Shown here piece after piece: positions 1 through 13,544 of a stretch of DNA of 64,000 bases. The stretch comes from Phaeosaccion multiseriatum. Lineage: Eukaryota > Ochrophyta, other classes. A program made the position numbers and the translations under genes. Numbering within the stretch: the first letter of the stretch is position 1; the number at the start of each line of letters is the position of its first letter. The notes under the pieces were generated by a model. That model did no database searches. It was not told the DNA's origin and saw only the letters and a program-made list of their open reading frames with translations. Location of the stretch: NCBI GenBank assembly GCA_965112735.1, contig OZ218954.1, forward strand, positions 2,108,001 through 2,172,000, given 5' to 3'.

Positions 1-1267
1 CCCTGCTGCTGCCGCGGCGGGCCCTGATTAGATGTGGTTGCTGCACCTGCCCCTGCCTGTGCTTTCGCCCGTTCCTGCAGCGCGAAGCCTTTGGCTATGT
101 ACATTTCGAGGTGCTCGTCTTCCATACACGCCTCCAGGCACTCCCTGTAGTGAGACAGTAGGTGCACGCCTATGCCAAAGGACAGGACAGGATGGGTGTT
201 TTGAGGATGGCAGTGGATGGAGGGAGGAGGAGGATGAGGAGGAGGAGAGCGAAGGACGGGAGAGCGGTTCGACGGGTTAGGTAGGTATCATGTGGGAAAA
301 GGAGTGGAGAGCCAGACTCAAGGTCCTGTGTGTGTGGGTTTGTGGGTGGTTCATAACGTGCGTTCCCAAAAGTATATGCAAAGAAACGAAGTGGGTGGAG
401 AGGAGGGAAAGCGAATGGAAAGGCATTCACCCACCCACCTCCAGCTCCACAGACCAGTCCACCACCCCCTTCCATGCCGGCACACACACACCAAAGTCTG
501 TGGTGGCTTTGGCACCCACCCAGCCACCCGGCCACCCACCTACCCACACACTCACCCACACACCCACCCACAAACACGCACACCCACCCACACACACACG
601 CATACACACACGCACACACAAGCATACACACGCACACACACACACACACACACGCACACACACACACGCACACACACACACGCACACCACCACCCACGCC
701 CGCACCCACACATCCACACACCTAGGTCGGTGGTGGCCTTGGTCCCGAACATATCCTCAACAATGGTGGGCGCCACGATGAAGGTGCCGTAGCACTCCGA
801 GTCCACAAGCACCTTGCATCCCCCATGCCGATACGCAAAGCGAGGGATGGCGGTGATGAGGTCTCCGTCGCAAACCACACGGAAGTGATGGGTGCAGCGC
901 GTCGCCAGCTTTTGGTTGAACAACCAATTGCCCACCCTTGGACTGCCGTACGTGTACATGGTCAAATCGTCGGGCAAATCAAAGTTCTCGCACACGTCGA
1001 ATGCCGCGAGCGTGGCCAGCGCCGCCCCCAGAGAGTGGCCGGTGATGTAGAGTGGGACGTAAGGCTTGTCGGGGTCCGTCAGCTCTCGCTGGAGTGCCTC
1101 TCCCACCCTCTCCCTCACGCGCATGTAAGCCTCCAAGAAGCCTCGATGCACCATGGGCATGGCCTGCCGAGCCACGGGAACGAACGACACAGCGGATCGA
1201 AAGCACACCCCAACCCCTTCCCAACACCCTACTCTGTGCCCGCCTGCTGTTGCTCCTGCTCCTCCTC

Positions 1268-1309
<42 letters not shown>

Positions 1310-1524
1310 ATGATGACGCCCTCCCGCCAGTGAGAGGTGTGTGGGAGGCCGCATCAGTAGCATTGTGACTTGAAGCGTCCCCTTCCCCTTCACCGTTTCC
1401 GAAGGAAAAGCTTCTACTCCTGCCCCCGTACAGGGGGGACATCTCACTCTCACCCCTCTCCCTCTCCGACTGGGACACATCACTCTCACTCCTCCCCTCT
1501 CGACCACCCTGGCTCGGCCGCCGC

Positions 1525-1560
<36 letters not shown>

Positions 1561-4500
1561 GGTCTCTGGGGGGTGTGGTGGCGTGGGCCCCCAACCTTGA
1601 CCCTCCTCCGATTGCGCGGCTTGAAATTTGGCAGGGGTACCTGCCCCGTCTTGAGATCTGTCTTGACGTTGGAGAGGTTGGCGGTGCCTCGAAAGGCAAG
1701 GACAAGGCGGTCTGTAGATCGGAGTAGGATGCATTTGGTCTCCATCTCTTCGTCTTCGATGAATGCGACCATCGTCATTCCTGTGCAGCCCACAAAGAGA
1801 CAGGGACGGGGGAGGGGGGGAGAGAGGAGGGGAGAGGGGGATGGTTGGTGTGTGTAGGGGAAGTGGGAGAGGGAGAGAGAGAAAGGAGGAAGAGAGAGAA
1901 CGAGGGCCAGAGAGGGGAGGAGGGTGGGGGAGAGAGAGGGGGAGACGGAGACGGGTAGACAGAGAAGGCACGCGAAGGAAGACAGGGCAAGTGAGAGACA
2001 CAGTGAGCGCAAGAGACACACCGCGAAGCCCGATGGTAGCCGATGGTTGGATGGCTTGCCTGTTACATTACATGACCTGCTACCCCGCAGGTGGACCTTT
2101 GTGCTGGGATAGAGCCCTGTAGCCCGAGAGAGATATGCTTTGTGCTGAAGCTCACAATAGGCAGTCTCAAACTACCCAAGCTTGAACTCTACTAATACCC
2201 AAGCTTGGACACTATAATGTAGAGTGCACAGAAACTTAATAAGGAGGGTCAAACGAAACTGAAAACTGAAAACTAAACTCACCAAAACGAAACTGAAAAC
2301 TGTGAACTAAACTCACCAAGATAGCTAAGGTCCATGAGAGCCGGAGCAATGAGGTCATCAACCTTGAAGGTGCGAGGGTCGTAGTAGGCCTGCCAGGCCA
2401 CCTCCAGCAGCTGGGCTGCCGTCTCGAGGCAGAACACAGGCTCCAGCTCTCGAGTGCGCTTGAAGCGACGGACAATCTCTCTGACAGAAAGGAACCGCGA
2501 CGGAGGAAGGGAGGGGAGGGGGAGGGAGGGAGGGAAAGGAAGGAAGGGAGAGAGGGAGTGAGGAAGGGAGGAAGGGAGGAAGGGTGGCTACAAAACGATA
2601 GCAGCCTGGGGAGAATCTGGGGGCCTTGAGCGTACCTGGGAGGCAGGTCTTTCTCTGTGTGAATGAACATGCGGTCGTGCTTCCTGCTTACGGAGTGGAG
2701 GGGCGGCAGAAAGAGGAACACGAGTACATAGCACACCACACTCAAAAACAGCAGCTGCCCCACTGGCGTACGAAAGCCTCGAGCCCAGCAGGCGAAAATT
2801 TGCTCTTCGCTCCTCAGCGTGCCACGCCAAGACGCCTCTACCAAGCCGATGTTGAGTGAGGCGTGAGTTATCATGAAACGGATCAGCTTCGACAGCTGTG
2901 GAAGTTGGAAGTTGAAGTAGGCAAGAAGTAGCCGCGCAGAGGTAGGGGAAGTGGGAGGAACGAGAGAACGACAGGAGCAGGAGAAGAGCTTAGAAGACCC
3001 CTCAGTGCGGAGTGCGGAGTCACAGAAGCACGCACCCTATCTATTCGCCTCATCTGGAAGATGCTCCAGAACAAACTCACTTGTCACGAACCCACTCACT
3101 GACTCACCCCTCACTCACTCTCTTCATGTAACTCACTCACTCCGTCCCTGTCTCCCGCACTCTTTCTCTCACTCACTCACTAGCTAACTCACTCCCTGCC
3201 TTCCTCCCTCACTCTCACTCCATGCGCCTCACCTGGAAAATGGGTCCCCACCCAAGCACGCATACCAGCAGCAGAGCATTCATGAGCATGACTCTGTATA
3301 CGAGCTGCTGTCTCCGAGTCGTCATGAAGGGAAAGCGCCGCAGCACACGCCCCGTTCGTACGGCACACTTGGAGAACCAAACGCACCAGTTGAGGGTCAA
3401 TACGCCGAGCAGGATGGACACGACCACGTAGGCACGCTCCAGAGCAGCTCTGACGGTGTTGCGCACATACAGTGTCACACACACATACATACACATCATA
3501 CACACACGCACACACGCACCCCCACACAGAGAGAGAGAGAGACAGAGAGAACATAAGTACCCAGTCGGGCATTGGTAAGAAAAGAAACTAAGAAGATGTT
3601 ATGGTATCGCACAGGAAGTAAGAGTGGGGGACAAACGCAGGGTTGCAGCTGTTTTTGCAGCCACTGGCCAAGAGTGTCATCAGAGAACAAGCAACAACAG
3701 GCAAGTAGGAGATGGAGGAGATTACAATTGCTGCTGTACAATTACCAACACAACAGCCCCCCCCCCCCCCTCTTGCTCCCTCCCGCCTCCTTCCTTGACT
3801 TACTTGTCATAGGTGTGCGAGTTCGAGAAGAGCGCTTCAGGGTGCCGAATAAAAACCAGCATCACCACCACAGATAGGGCCAGCAGCAGGTAGAGCAGCT
3901 TTACGCCGATGAAGTCGAGATAAAAGTCGCTCTTAGGGTGGTGCTGCGGGTACGCCTCGTCCAGCGTCGCCGCCGCCACAGTGGCTGACGTAAAGATGTT
4001 CCTGCCTCCTCCTCCTCCTCCTCCTCTGTCCCCGCTTATCCCATTCACAGCCGTGTTGCTGCCGTTGCAGTTGGTGCCTACACCACTTGCCCACCTTCCT
4101 CCTCTCCCTCCTCCTCCTTCTGACCCTCTCCCTCCTGCTCCTCCTGCTCCTCCTCCTCCTCCTTCTCGTAGGGAGTTGCTGGCCAGGCTGGATCTGATGC
4201 TGCTCCTCCTGACAAAGCGCTGTCCGTCAATGAGGCACAGCCAAATAGCCCACATGACCTGCATACTCAGTCCCTGCACCAGGTCACTGCCCAGCAGCTA
4301 GAGAGAGAGGGGGAGGGAGGGGGAGGGAGGGAGATAGGGAGGGAGGGAGGGAGGGAGGGAGGGAGGGAGGGAGGGAGAGAGGGAGAGAGCCTTGAGTCGA
4401 GTTGACGAAGAAAGGCCAATTCCCACCCTCGACAAGAACTGCGCATGCCTTGATGCCCCACCACTTCAAGCGACCCTTGGCACCGAAGGGCAACCTTTCG

Positions 4501-5845
4501 CCTAAGGGCAAGGTCAACCGACCCGATCTGATCATACTGAAGGCGTAAACAGACCCTGGGGTCTAAGCTAAGGGCAAGGCGCATCGCCTACAAGGCACAT
4601 GTACGTTGATCTGATGGTGTGCTGAAGGTACTGGAGAGGCTTACCCGGTGGTCCTCTCCAATCTCGAACCACTGTATGACGGCCAGGAGAGGGTTCTGCC
4701 ACAGAAAGAGAGCCACCAGCAAAACCGTGAGCTGCTGTCGCTCGGCGATCCACTCGCCGAAGCCCTTCCCCCCTCCTTCTTTGTAGTTCTTTTGGGGGAT
4801 GAGTAGTGTTGTTTTGTTCCCCATCGTAGGATAAAGGGGGGGGGGAGGAGAGAGGAGGAGGAGAAGCAAGAGGGCAAAGGAGAGGGGGTAAGATGAGGGG
4901 AAAGCGGAGAAGGGGAAGAAAGAGGGCGGAAGAGAGGGGGCAAGTTGAGGGGAGAGCGAAGCTGATGACATGAAGTAGCGTGACGCTTAAGAGCAATGCA
5001 TGCGTCGCATGCGCATGGTACCAAACAGAAGACCTGATTGCTCTTTCCTCTCCTCGCCCTCCCGCCCTCCCTCCCTTCCCTCCCTCCCTCCCTCCCGCCC
5101 TCCCTCCCCTCCATCCTCTCTCCCTCCGGCCCTCCCCTCTCTCCCTCACTCACTCCCTCCCCTTCCTCCCTACCTCTCCTCTTTCCCTCCCCTTCTCCCC
5201 CTCTCTCCCTCCCCTTCTCCCTCCCTCCCTCCCCTCCCTCCCTCCCTCCCTCCCTCCCTCCCTCCATCCCTCCCTTCCCTGCCTCCCCCGTACCTTCAAC
5301 AGCCAATACACGAAGACGAGAGCGGTAGTAGCGAGGAGCCCCACCCTCACAAAGGCCAAGGTAGAGGCATACACCCGCCTCTCGCTGCGCAGGGTGAAGC
5401 GCGTGTCGGGAAGGAGCTTCGCCTCCGCCCCCGCCCCCGCCTTTCCTGTGCTGTCGAGCACGCCAATGTCGAGGGTGATGCGGTAGCCCGTGTACCATCC
5501 AAGCGCTCCGGGTGTGTCGAAGAAAACGTTCAAAAGCGTCGCCTTTTCACACACCCCGTCCTCCAGGGCCGGCGCCTTCACAAACACACCCTCGCCCTCG
5601 CCCTCCTTCTTGCTCTTCTTGCTCTTCTTGTTGTTATTGGTGTTGTTGTTGTTGCCTTTTGCAGTCGGTAGGGCGCACCTTATTGTCAGAACATCTCCTG
5701 CCGGGGCAGACTGGAAGAGCGTACGCCATTCGCCCAACGCCTGTCCCTCCACAGTCACTCCGAGCTGCCAAGAGAGAGAGAGAGAGAGACAAAGAAAGAG
5801 AAAGAGAGTATGGGAGAGAGACACATACATATACATACATGTATG

Positions 5846-5877
<32 letters not shown>

Positions 5878-8382
5878 ATGTAATATATATATATATATGT
5901 GTGTGTAACAGGGGCGCGCGCGCGACAGAGAGAGGGGGGAAGAGAGAGCGAAAGAGAGAGGGTAAGAGAGAGAGCGAGAGAGAGAGAGGGACGGGCAGAT
6001 GCCCCTTTGCTGACCTTGATGGAGTGATAGAAGAACGGCGGCACGCTATCTTCTAGGGGAGGGTAGAGGGTGGTCTCGTCCCCCGGAGGCAACATGGCGT
6101 CGACGGTGAGGAAGGCGTTGAGCGGGGGTGTGGAGGTAACGGTCCACACGCACCGCCCTCCGCTCGTGCACTCCGCCGCCTACAGAACATGGACAGGGAG
6201 AGACAGTTCACAGATCACACCAATTGAAACACACACGACGCGCACGCATCTACACGCATACATGCGCAAAGGTACGAGCAGACGTAGATGCGAAGGACCA
6301 AAGACCCTTCCTCCCTCCCTCCCTCCCTCCCTCGCTCCCTCCCTCCCCTGCCACCTACCTCCCTCCTCCCCTCCCTCCCTCCCTCCCTCCCTCCCTCCCT
6401 CCCCTCCCCTCCCCTCCCACCCACCTCTAGCGGCACTCGATGGTTGGCCCAATCAGACCCAAAGTCCAGGAACAGCGCAAGGGCGAGGCATAGATAGGGC
6501 AGCAGCAGCACCGTCCATGTAGCCCGCACACTCAGGGCCTCGAGATTAATCTCTGCCGTCTCCACAAGGCGCACACCGTGGCGGTAGTAGATGGCGTGCC
6601 CCTGCACGATGAAGGGAGGGGTGTGGAGGTGGGAGGGGAGGGGGAGGCGGGGAGGTGAGGCGGGGAGGTGAGGCGAGAGGAGAGGAGAGGAGAGGAGAGG
6701 AGAGGAGGGGGAGTCATTGGGGGAGGGTCAGTCAGTCTCGCAGGCAAGCACGCCCACCCACCCACCCACCCACCCACCCACGCACGCACCATATGCACGC
6801 ACGCATTCACCACCCCGAGGGACAAGCAAAAAGAATGACGACACACGACATACAAGCGAACACCACTCGTGTAACGGCAAATCGTGGGATGAGAACGGGT
6901 GGGGGAAGGGGATGAAGCGGCTTCACCACCGTGTGTGCTGTGTGTGTGTGGCCCCAGACACGCACAGGGGCGGTGCTTCGTCGGCCCCTATCCAGCACCA
7001 CAGGCTGGAGTTGAGACTTCCCCAAATCCACCTTCCAATCCCATCGCATGGGCGAACACGCTGAAACTGAAACAGATACACACAGCCCTCTGAGCGCTCC
7101 CATAGACAGACGGACCAAGGAACAAAAGACGGACCACGGAACAAAGAGGGACCACAGAACAACCCACCTGCTCATCCACGTGCTTGTCGTCTGCTATGTT
7201 CGGTAAGTCCAGTGATCCCCCCTCGCCTCCTGCTGCCCCCTGCCCTATCGCAGATGTCCTGCTCGCCCTCCTTCCTCCTCCTCCTCGTCCTCCTCCTCCT
7301 CCTCCTCCTCCTCCCGCCGAAGTCGCAGCAGCAGTACCACCAACAGCCCCAGAAGCCTCTGCCCTCTTCCCCCCTCCCTTGGAGCCGTACTCCATCCTGC
7401 CTGTACCCCCCACGGGGTCCCCCAGCAGCGCGCTGCGACTGGTGTGCTGTACCACCAACTGGTCCTGCTGCTGCCGAGGGCCGCCCCACCCCTGCAAGCC
7501 GTTCGGTCCGAGTCCTCGCGACGCCTGTGAGGGACGTGACTCCACATTTGCTCCTCTTTTGCCCCCTGCTTTCCCCCCTGCTGCTGCTCCTCCTTTCCCC
7601 CCTGCTGCCTTCGCTGAGGGCGCTCTTTCTCCGGAGCTGCCTGCTTGTGGCCCTCCTACCACGAGCTTGTGTAGGTGAGGAGCGGATGCAGAGGTGGCCG
7701 CAGTTACTGCCTTCTTCGCACTCTGGGGGGCGAAGGGGTTGAGCGCTCCGCTGCTGTTTGCCCGTCGCGACCCCTGCCGTCCCAGCTGGCCCTGCCACTT
7801 GGGGTTTCCGGTAAAAGGGAGGGGAAATGATGGACACGAACGAGACAAGCACATGAGATAGAGAAGTTGAAGAAGGGAGGGCTCTAGATGTCACTTAAGC
7901 CAAGACCCTTCCTCCTCTTCAGTCGAGAGCAACGAGCATCAGGCCGTGCGTACCTCTTCCTCGAAGGACGGGTCCAGCAGCGGCGTGTACTGCTGTATCG
8001 ACACCTCATCCTGCGCGAGGGGAAGCAGAGGAGAAGGCCGAGCTGCTTCTCTTCCTCCCTGCTGGTGCTGCCGCCATCGCCGCGAGGCCAACGCCTCCCC
8101 CATGGAAGCCTTTCCTCTCTGCTGCGGTTCCGAGGCCGCCCATCGCTCGTGGGGCCTCTGCTCGCCCAGCGCAGGGGAAGGAAGGTGCTGGGCGGGAGGG
8201 GGTGGCATCTTCTCCAGCCTCCCCTCGTCCCTCGCTGCAGAGGCTGCTCCTCCACGCCGTCTCCGGCGATCGGAAGCACCATCTCCACCTCCTCCTCCTC
8301 CACCTTCTCCTCCTCCCCGGCTACTGTCTTGGCCATTGGCGCCATCGCTCTTGCGGCCTCCCCCTCTCGCCTCCATTTCCAT
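1..8382 (-). CDS. Class 3 lipase fused to a Wntless/TMEM181-like multi-pass membrane domain (3' end beyond window)
   Basis: Exons on the minus strand, all in phase: 8382-7954, 7791(or 7797)-7168, 6601-6425, 6179-6015, 5764-5294, about 4788-4645, 4297-3804, 3449-3233, 2895-2636, 2480-2317, 1780-722, 169-<1 (more than 1,455 residues). Residues 1-350 are low-complexity. A membrane anchor (SVRATWTVLLLPYLCLALAL) opens an extracytoplasmic region. Six or more further hydrophobic segments follow up to about residue 990, in the order of the WLS/TMEM181 family; the stretch LLVALFLWQNPLLAVIQWFE is typical. The lipase follows with the elbow GHSLGAALA near residue 1294, acid candidate in VCDGDLITAIPR and His candidate in HLLSHYREC. 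A Gln/Ser/Ala/Gly-rich insert interrupts the lipase fold around 1550-1170. Expected role: membrane-bound acylglycerol or phospholipid hydrolysis. The lipase call is firm and the 7TM family is moderate. The exon starting at 4788 has a poor acceptor. Confidence 0.85.
540..720 (+). repeat. (CA)n/(CCCACA)n tract in lipase last intron
   Basis: Compound CA microsatellite filling the intron between the exons ending at 722 and starting at 169 (sense strand GT-rich, continuing directly from the GTGTGTGG donor). Confidence 0.9.
4308..4385 (+). repeat. (GGGA)n tract in lipase intron
   Basis: GGGA/GAGG repeat immediately upstream (in sense orientation) of the acceptor at 4298; it forms the CT-rich polypyrimidine tract of that intron. 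Confidence 0.9.
5045..5290 (+). repeat. (CTCC)n tract in lipase intron
   Basis: About 240 bp of CTCC repeat. On the gene's sense strand it is GGGAGG directly after the donor at 5293. The other end of the same intron (4839-4870) is complementary CCTCC on the sense strand. Confidence 0.9.
5771..6000 (+). repeat. Compound GA / TA / GA microsatellite in lipase intron
   Basis: GA repeats flank an AT core (about 5815-5900, including alternating TA near 5860-5900). The whole intron is simple sequence. Confidence 0.9.
6303..6420 (+). repeat. (CTCC)n tract in lipase intron
   Basis: CTCC/CCTC repeat abutting the donor at 6424; GGGAGGGG on the sense strand. Confidence 0.9.
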
Positions 8383-8905
8383 ATCTTCTCTTCCCGTCCT
8401 TCACATGCTCACAGAGAGCGTGCAAAAAAAATTAACAAAACAAGAGCAAAGATAGCGGATTTTAATCAACAGCTGCTCCGGTGCTGCCCTCTAAAGGGCT
8501 CCCTACGAGTCATACATGTCAAGAGAGCCACTCATTTACTACTTATGTATTTTCCCATTCCATTCATCAACAGAAAAAGAAAGGGGGCTAGCACCTGAAA
8601 CTCAAACTCCCGTCGAGACTGGAACCCGTTCGAAGGAAAAGAGAGGCCAACAGCAGCAAAAGAAGCAGCAGAAGCAGAAGAAGAAGAAGATGAGGGGGGG
8701 GAGGAGAAGCTGGTGATGCCGCAGCACCAGAACCAGCAGGCCGTGTGATTGCTGCGAAAGAAGAGCGTCGCCCTCAGTGAAAGGGGGGAGGGAGGAGGGG
8801 AAAGGAGAAAGAGATAGAAAAGGGAAAAAGGAGAGGAATGAGGTGCAGAGAGTTATGACACTAGGAGAAGAAGCGCAAGGGTGAGGAGGGGGGCATATCT
8901 GAGAC
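8383..8905. promoter_or_regulatory. Divergent upstream region of lipase and RSH genes
   Basis: 523 bp between the two start codons. It is the less GC-rich part of the area (for example TTTACTACTTATGTATTTTC near 8535) with an AAG/CAG-rich stretch (8655-8710). It presumably carries both promoters. No specific factor site is recognised. Confidence 0.4.
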
Positions 8906-10746
8906 ATGCGCTCCCTGCAGATGGGCGGGATGAGCTGCCGAAAGCGACCGAGGAGAAGAAGCAAGGAGAATGATGAAGGAGACTTTTCTTCCTCACCACC
9001 TCTCAGGCCAACCCTGTGGCCATCTTGCAGCATCCTCCTCATGGCTGGGGTGTGCTGGCTGACAGGAGAAGTGACGGCTTTCCAACAGCCCGTACCGGGC
9101 CCCCTCTACGGCAGAAGGACGCCTCGCCGTGTCCGCGCCTCTGGGTCGTCGCCAACTGCAGCGCTCTCAACGGAAAGCAGCAGCGCTGGCAGCAGCAGCA
9201 GCGAGAGCAGCCGGGAGAGTAGTGATCGTGGCGTCATGAACGAGAGTAGCGAAGCCAGGGCTAGCAGCTACACCTTTGGGGGGGACCCGATGGACAAGAT
9301 GCGGCGGTTGCACGGGCAGAATTTGGCTCTGTACACGCGAGAGCAGCAGCTGCAGCGCGATCAGCAGCAGCATCACCAGCAGCAGGGAGATGAGCAGCAG
9401 CAGGAGCCGCCGCCGCCGCCGCCGCCGCCGCAGCAGCAGCAGCAGCAGGAGTTCCAACTCCAGCAGAAGGAGCCAGGGCAACAGCACGGGCAAGGGCAAG
9501 GCCAACGCAACAATCACAAGTCGAAGGACTGGGATCGGTACCGCAAGGGGGGCTACCTTATGCCGCATCGAGGAGCCAACACAGTGGACGAGACGGACGG
9601 GGGCACGGCTTGGGCCGTGGGACCCGCGGCGGCTGCTGCGGCTTCACGAAAGCGGATTCGGACTCGATTGTCATCTCTCCGACCGACTCGCAAGGAGACG
9701 GAGCCCACCACGACCAACAAGGAGCACGGGGCGGGGAACAAGGCGCGGGGCGGGAGGAAAGCAAGGAAGGAGAGGGCGGCGGCTCCTGAGGGTGGGCCGG
9801 AGGGCAGTATGCAAGCCCAGATCCGGAGGCAGCACCAATTGATACCCCAGCTCGACGCCTGGAGAATCATCATGGAGGGGGAGGAAGACAAGGACGACGC
9901 GGCCGCCGCCGGATCCGCCGACGAGGGGCTCTCCGACGACGCTAATGGCGACGGCAACGGTTTCAGCGGTTTCAAGGAGACGAATGTGGGGGGTGGGGGA
10001 GGGGGGCCGGGGATGACCGATATGTTCGAGGAGCTGACGCTGGAGGATATGGACAACATTGATGCCTATTGGGCTACGGGGTTGGCACCGCATGTGGCTT
10101 ACTTACCCTCCGGCCGCCAGGGCAAGGTGCGCAGGGTGTAGGGACGGGGTAAAGTGTCCTTGTGGAAGAAGCCTTTTCCTTCTGCTGCATCACCAACCAA
10201 CTGCTTGCCCCCCTTTCCCCTTTCCCCTTTCCCAGGTGTGGCTGGCTCTGAAGGTGGCGTACACGGCGCACAACGGACAGCTCAGGAAGTCCGGTGAGCC
10301 CTTCATCATCCATCCCGTGGCCGTGGGACAGCTCTTGGCTCAAATGAGCATGGATACAGGTGAGTGGAAGTATTATTGACTTACTTGAGTCGGCGTTACA
10401 TATTTGTCTTAAGGTACCGTGGGTATTTGTGAGAGCGAGGGTGGGGCTGAGGCTTGAGGGACGGGGGCCGCACAGGGAGGCGAGAGGGGGAAGGGTGGGT
10501 GGGTGGGTGGGTGGGTGGGTGAGTTTGCGAGAGGGAGAGGGAGAGGGTGGGCGCGTGCGAGGCTTGGAGGCAGCAAGACATTCTCACTCCCTGCTGCTGC
10601 TGTATCACCAATTGCTGCACATGCAGACACGGTGTGTGCGGGGCTGCTGCACGACACTGTGGAGGACACGTGGCTCACCTTCGCGGAAGTAGAGCGCATC
10701 TTCGGCAGGACCGTCAGGCGCATCGTAGAGGGGGAGACCAAGGTAA

Positions 10747-10778
<32 letters not shown>

Positions 10779-13513
10779 ATGCGTGCGCGCGTGTGTGTGC
10801 GTGTGTGTGCGTGTGTGCGTGTGTGCGTGCACAATGTACTGCTTCCAAGACTCGAGCGAGTCGTTGTCTTTGCGTTCTCGGAACATCACAGGTGCTCTGC
10901 GGGTGGTACTCACTCCTCTCCTCCCCTCCCGCTCCTCCCCCTTCTCCTTCTCCTCCTCCTCCTCCTCCTCCTCCTCCTCTTCCCTCCTTCCTCCCTCCCT
11001 CCCTCCCTCCCTCCCTTTTCAACCCCCCCATCCCCATAAATCAGGTGTCCAAGCTGCCCAAGATCGCCATGGCGATGGACACAGACGGCGACGAACAGTC
11101 CGAGAACCTTCGCCAAATGTTCATCGCAATGGCCGAGGACTACCGCATTATCATCGTCAAGCTCGCAGACCGGTTGCACAATATGCGCACCCTCAACTTT
11201 ATGAAACCGCACAAGCAGCAGCAGGTGGGGGTCGGGATGGATGGCAGTTGATGGTGGTGGTGGTGGTGGTGGCGGTGGTGGTGGTGGTGGTGGTGGGGGG
11301 GGGGGGGGCAGTGGATGATGGGAGTTATGGGTGGTGGTGCATGGGTGTCAATCGATACTGTAAAGCAATAAGAAGCCCTTTTTTTTCTCAACACCTACCT
11401 GACTCTCTGACTCTCTCTCTCTCTCTGTCTCTGTCTCCCTCTGTCATTCGCGCGCGCTCTCTCTCTGACTCTCACCCCCCCCTCCCTTCTCTCCCTCCCT
11501 TACTCTCTCCAACTACCCCCTTGCCTACCTCTCTCTCAACCGGCAAACCACACCGAAACCCAAACGCAAACCAAACCCAAACCAAACACTACCAAACGAC
11601 CAATACAAAACAGATTTCCCTTGAGACCATGGAGATCTTCGCCCCCCTGGCTCACCGCCTCGGTATCTGGCAGGTCAAGAGCGAGCTCGAGGACCGGGCG
11701 TTCATGTACCTCTACCCAGAGGAGCATCGTATGCTAAAGAGGCGGCTCAGGAGACGCAAGTCACGCTACTACAACAGCCTGGAGCACTGCAAGGCGGCCA
11801 TCATCTCCAAGATGGAGGAGAATTTGTACCTCAGTCAGGCAGAAGTGGACTTTGAAGTCACAGGTGGGTAGTATAGGTATATATAAGGGTGTAGTGGGGT
11901 GGATAGAGGGGTATTATGTGGGTGGGTGGGTGTAGTGGGGTGGGTATGGTACGCGAGAGCTTTGATCTGTAACCACACTAACCAACCCCCACCCATGTCC
12001 TCCCGTCCTTCCTCCCGCCCTGACTGAACTGTGACATGTGACAACGCTGGCCTCGGTATGTATGTGTGTGTGTCCCTCCCTCCGTCCCTCTCTCCCTCCC
12101 TCCCTTCCTCCCCCTCTCTCCCTTTCTCTCTCTCTCCCTCCCTCTCTCCCTCCGTCCCTCCCTCCCTTTCTCTCTCTCTCCCTCCTTCTCTCCCTCCGCC
12201 TCTCCCTCCTCCCCTCCGTCCCTCCCTCCCTTTCTCTCTCCCTCCCTCCCTCCCTCCCTCCCCGTGACGACAGGGCGTATGAAGGAGCGCTACTCTCTCT
12301 GGCTCAAGATGCGAAGTCGTGAGTGCACTCTGGACCAAATCCAAGACCTTGTGGCCCATCGAGTCGTGCTTGCCTACCCGCAGAGAGAGGGAGAGAGCTT
12401 TGAGGAGTGGCGAGGCAGGGGGGTGTCTCTCTGCTACCATGTGCTCGGGTTGGTTCACCACCTGCCCAATTGCCAGCCTGTGCCCTCCCAAGTCAAGGAT
12501 TACATCAGCTTCCCCAAGCCCAATGGGTACCAGAGCCTGCACACAACCATCATGCACGAGGGACAGGTATGTGTGTGCGTGCTTGTGTTTGTTTGCGTGT
12601 GTGCGTGTGCGTGTGCGTGTGCGTGTGCGTGTGGGCGTGTGTGTGTGTGTCTCCGGTGGGTGTATGTATGTATGTATGTGTGTGTGTATGTGTGTGTTTT
12701 TGTGCGTGCGTGCGTGCGTGTATGTGTGCGCATGCGTGTGTGTGTGACAACGAACGAGCGAGGGATGTCCACACGGGGAGGGGAGGAGAGGGAGGGGAGG
12801 AGAAGGAGGGGGAGATGCGAACGGGGAATGGGGAGGTGTGCATTAGAGCTCATGAGCTCGGAATACGGTATTTGAAGCAAGGGGGGGGGGGAAATTGTCA
12901 TTATGTACTCTCTTTCTTGGCTTTCTTGCAGTGTGCCACCACCCAAAGCACATCCGTTGAGTGTGTCATGCTTTGAGTTGATGTTGGTGTTGGTTCGGAA
13001 CTCGTTGCTGCGACTGTACTTTTTGTTGACGATCGTCGTGTGTGTATATGCGTCTGTATATCTGTGCCTGTGTGTGGGCGCTGTGTCTCTGTGTGTACCT
13101 CCGCCCCTTTTGTCCTGTGTCTGTTCGGCCCTTCTTTTCTCTTTTCACACACACACACACACACACACAACAGGTGGTGGAGGTGCAGATTCGCACCGCC
13201 CTGATGCATCGTGTCGCCGAGTTCGGCATGGCCAGTCACTGGATGTACAAGGAGGACAAGCAAGGAGGGGAAGGAGCACACTACAAGATGCCTTTCCTCA
13301 AGTGCATCGACGACATGCAGCACGAGATCAGGAGCAGCCGGGACTTTGTTGACTCCATTCGGAGAGAGTTGCTCGGCCAGAGGGTGTTTGTCTTTCTCAG
13401 GGACGGCAAGATTCTCAACCTCAGCAAGGGAGGTGCGTGTGCGTGTGTGTGTGTGTGTTGTGTGTGTGTGTGTGTGTGTGTGTGCTGTGTGTGTTGTGTG
13501 TGCGTGTGTGTGT

Positions 13514-13544
<31 letters not shown>

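Noticed and set aside
3720-3755. Further copy of the splice-associated motif (TGCTGCTGTACAATTACCAAC)
   Set aside because: Too divergent, and antisense to the lipase gene; not counted.
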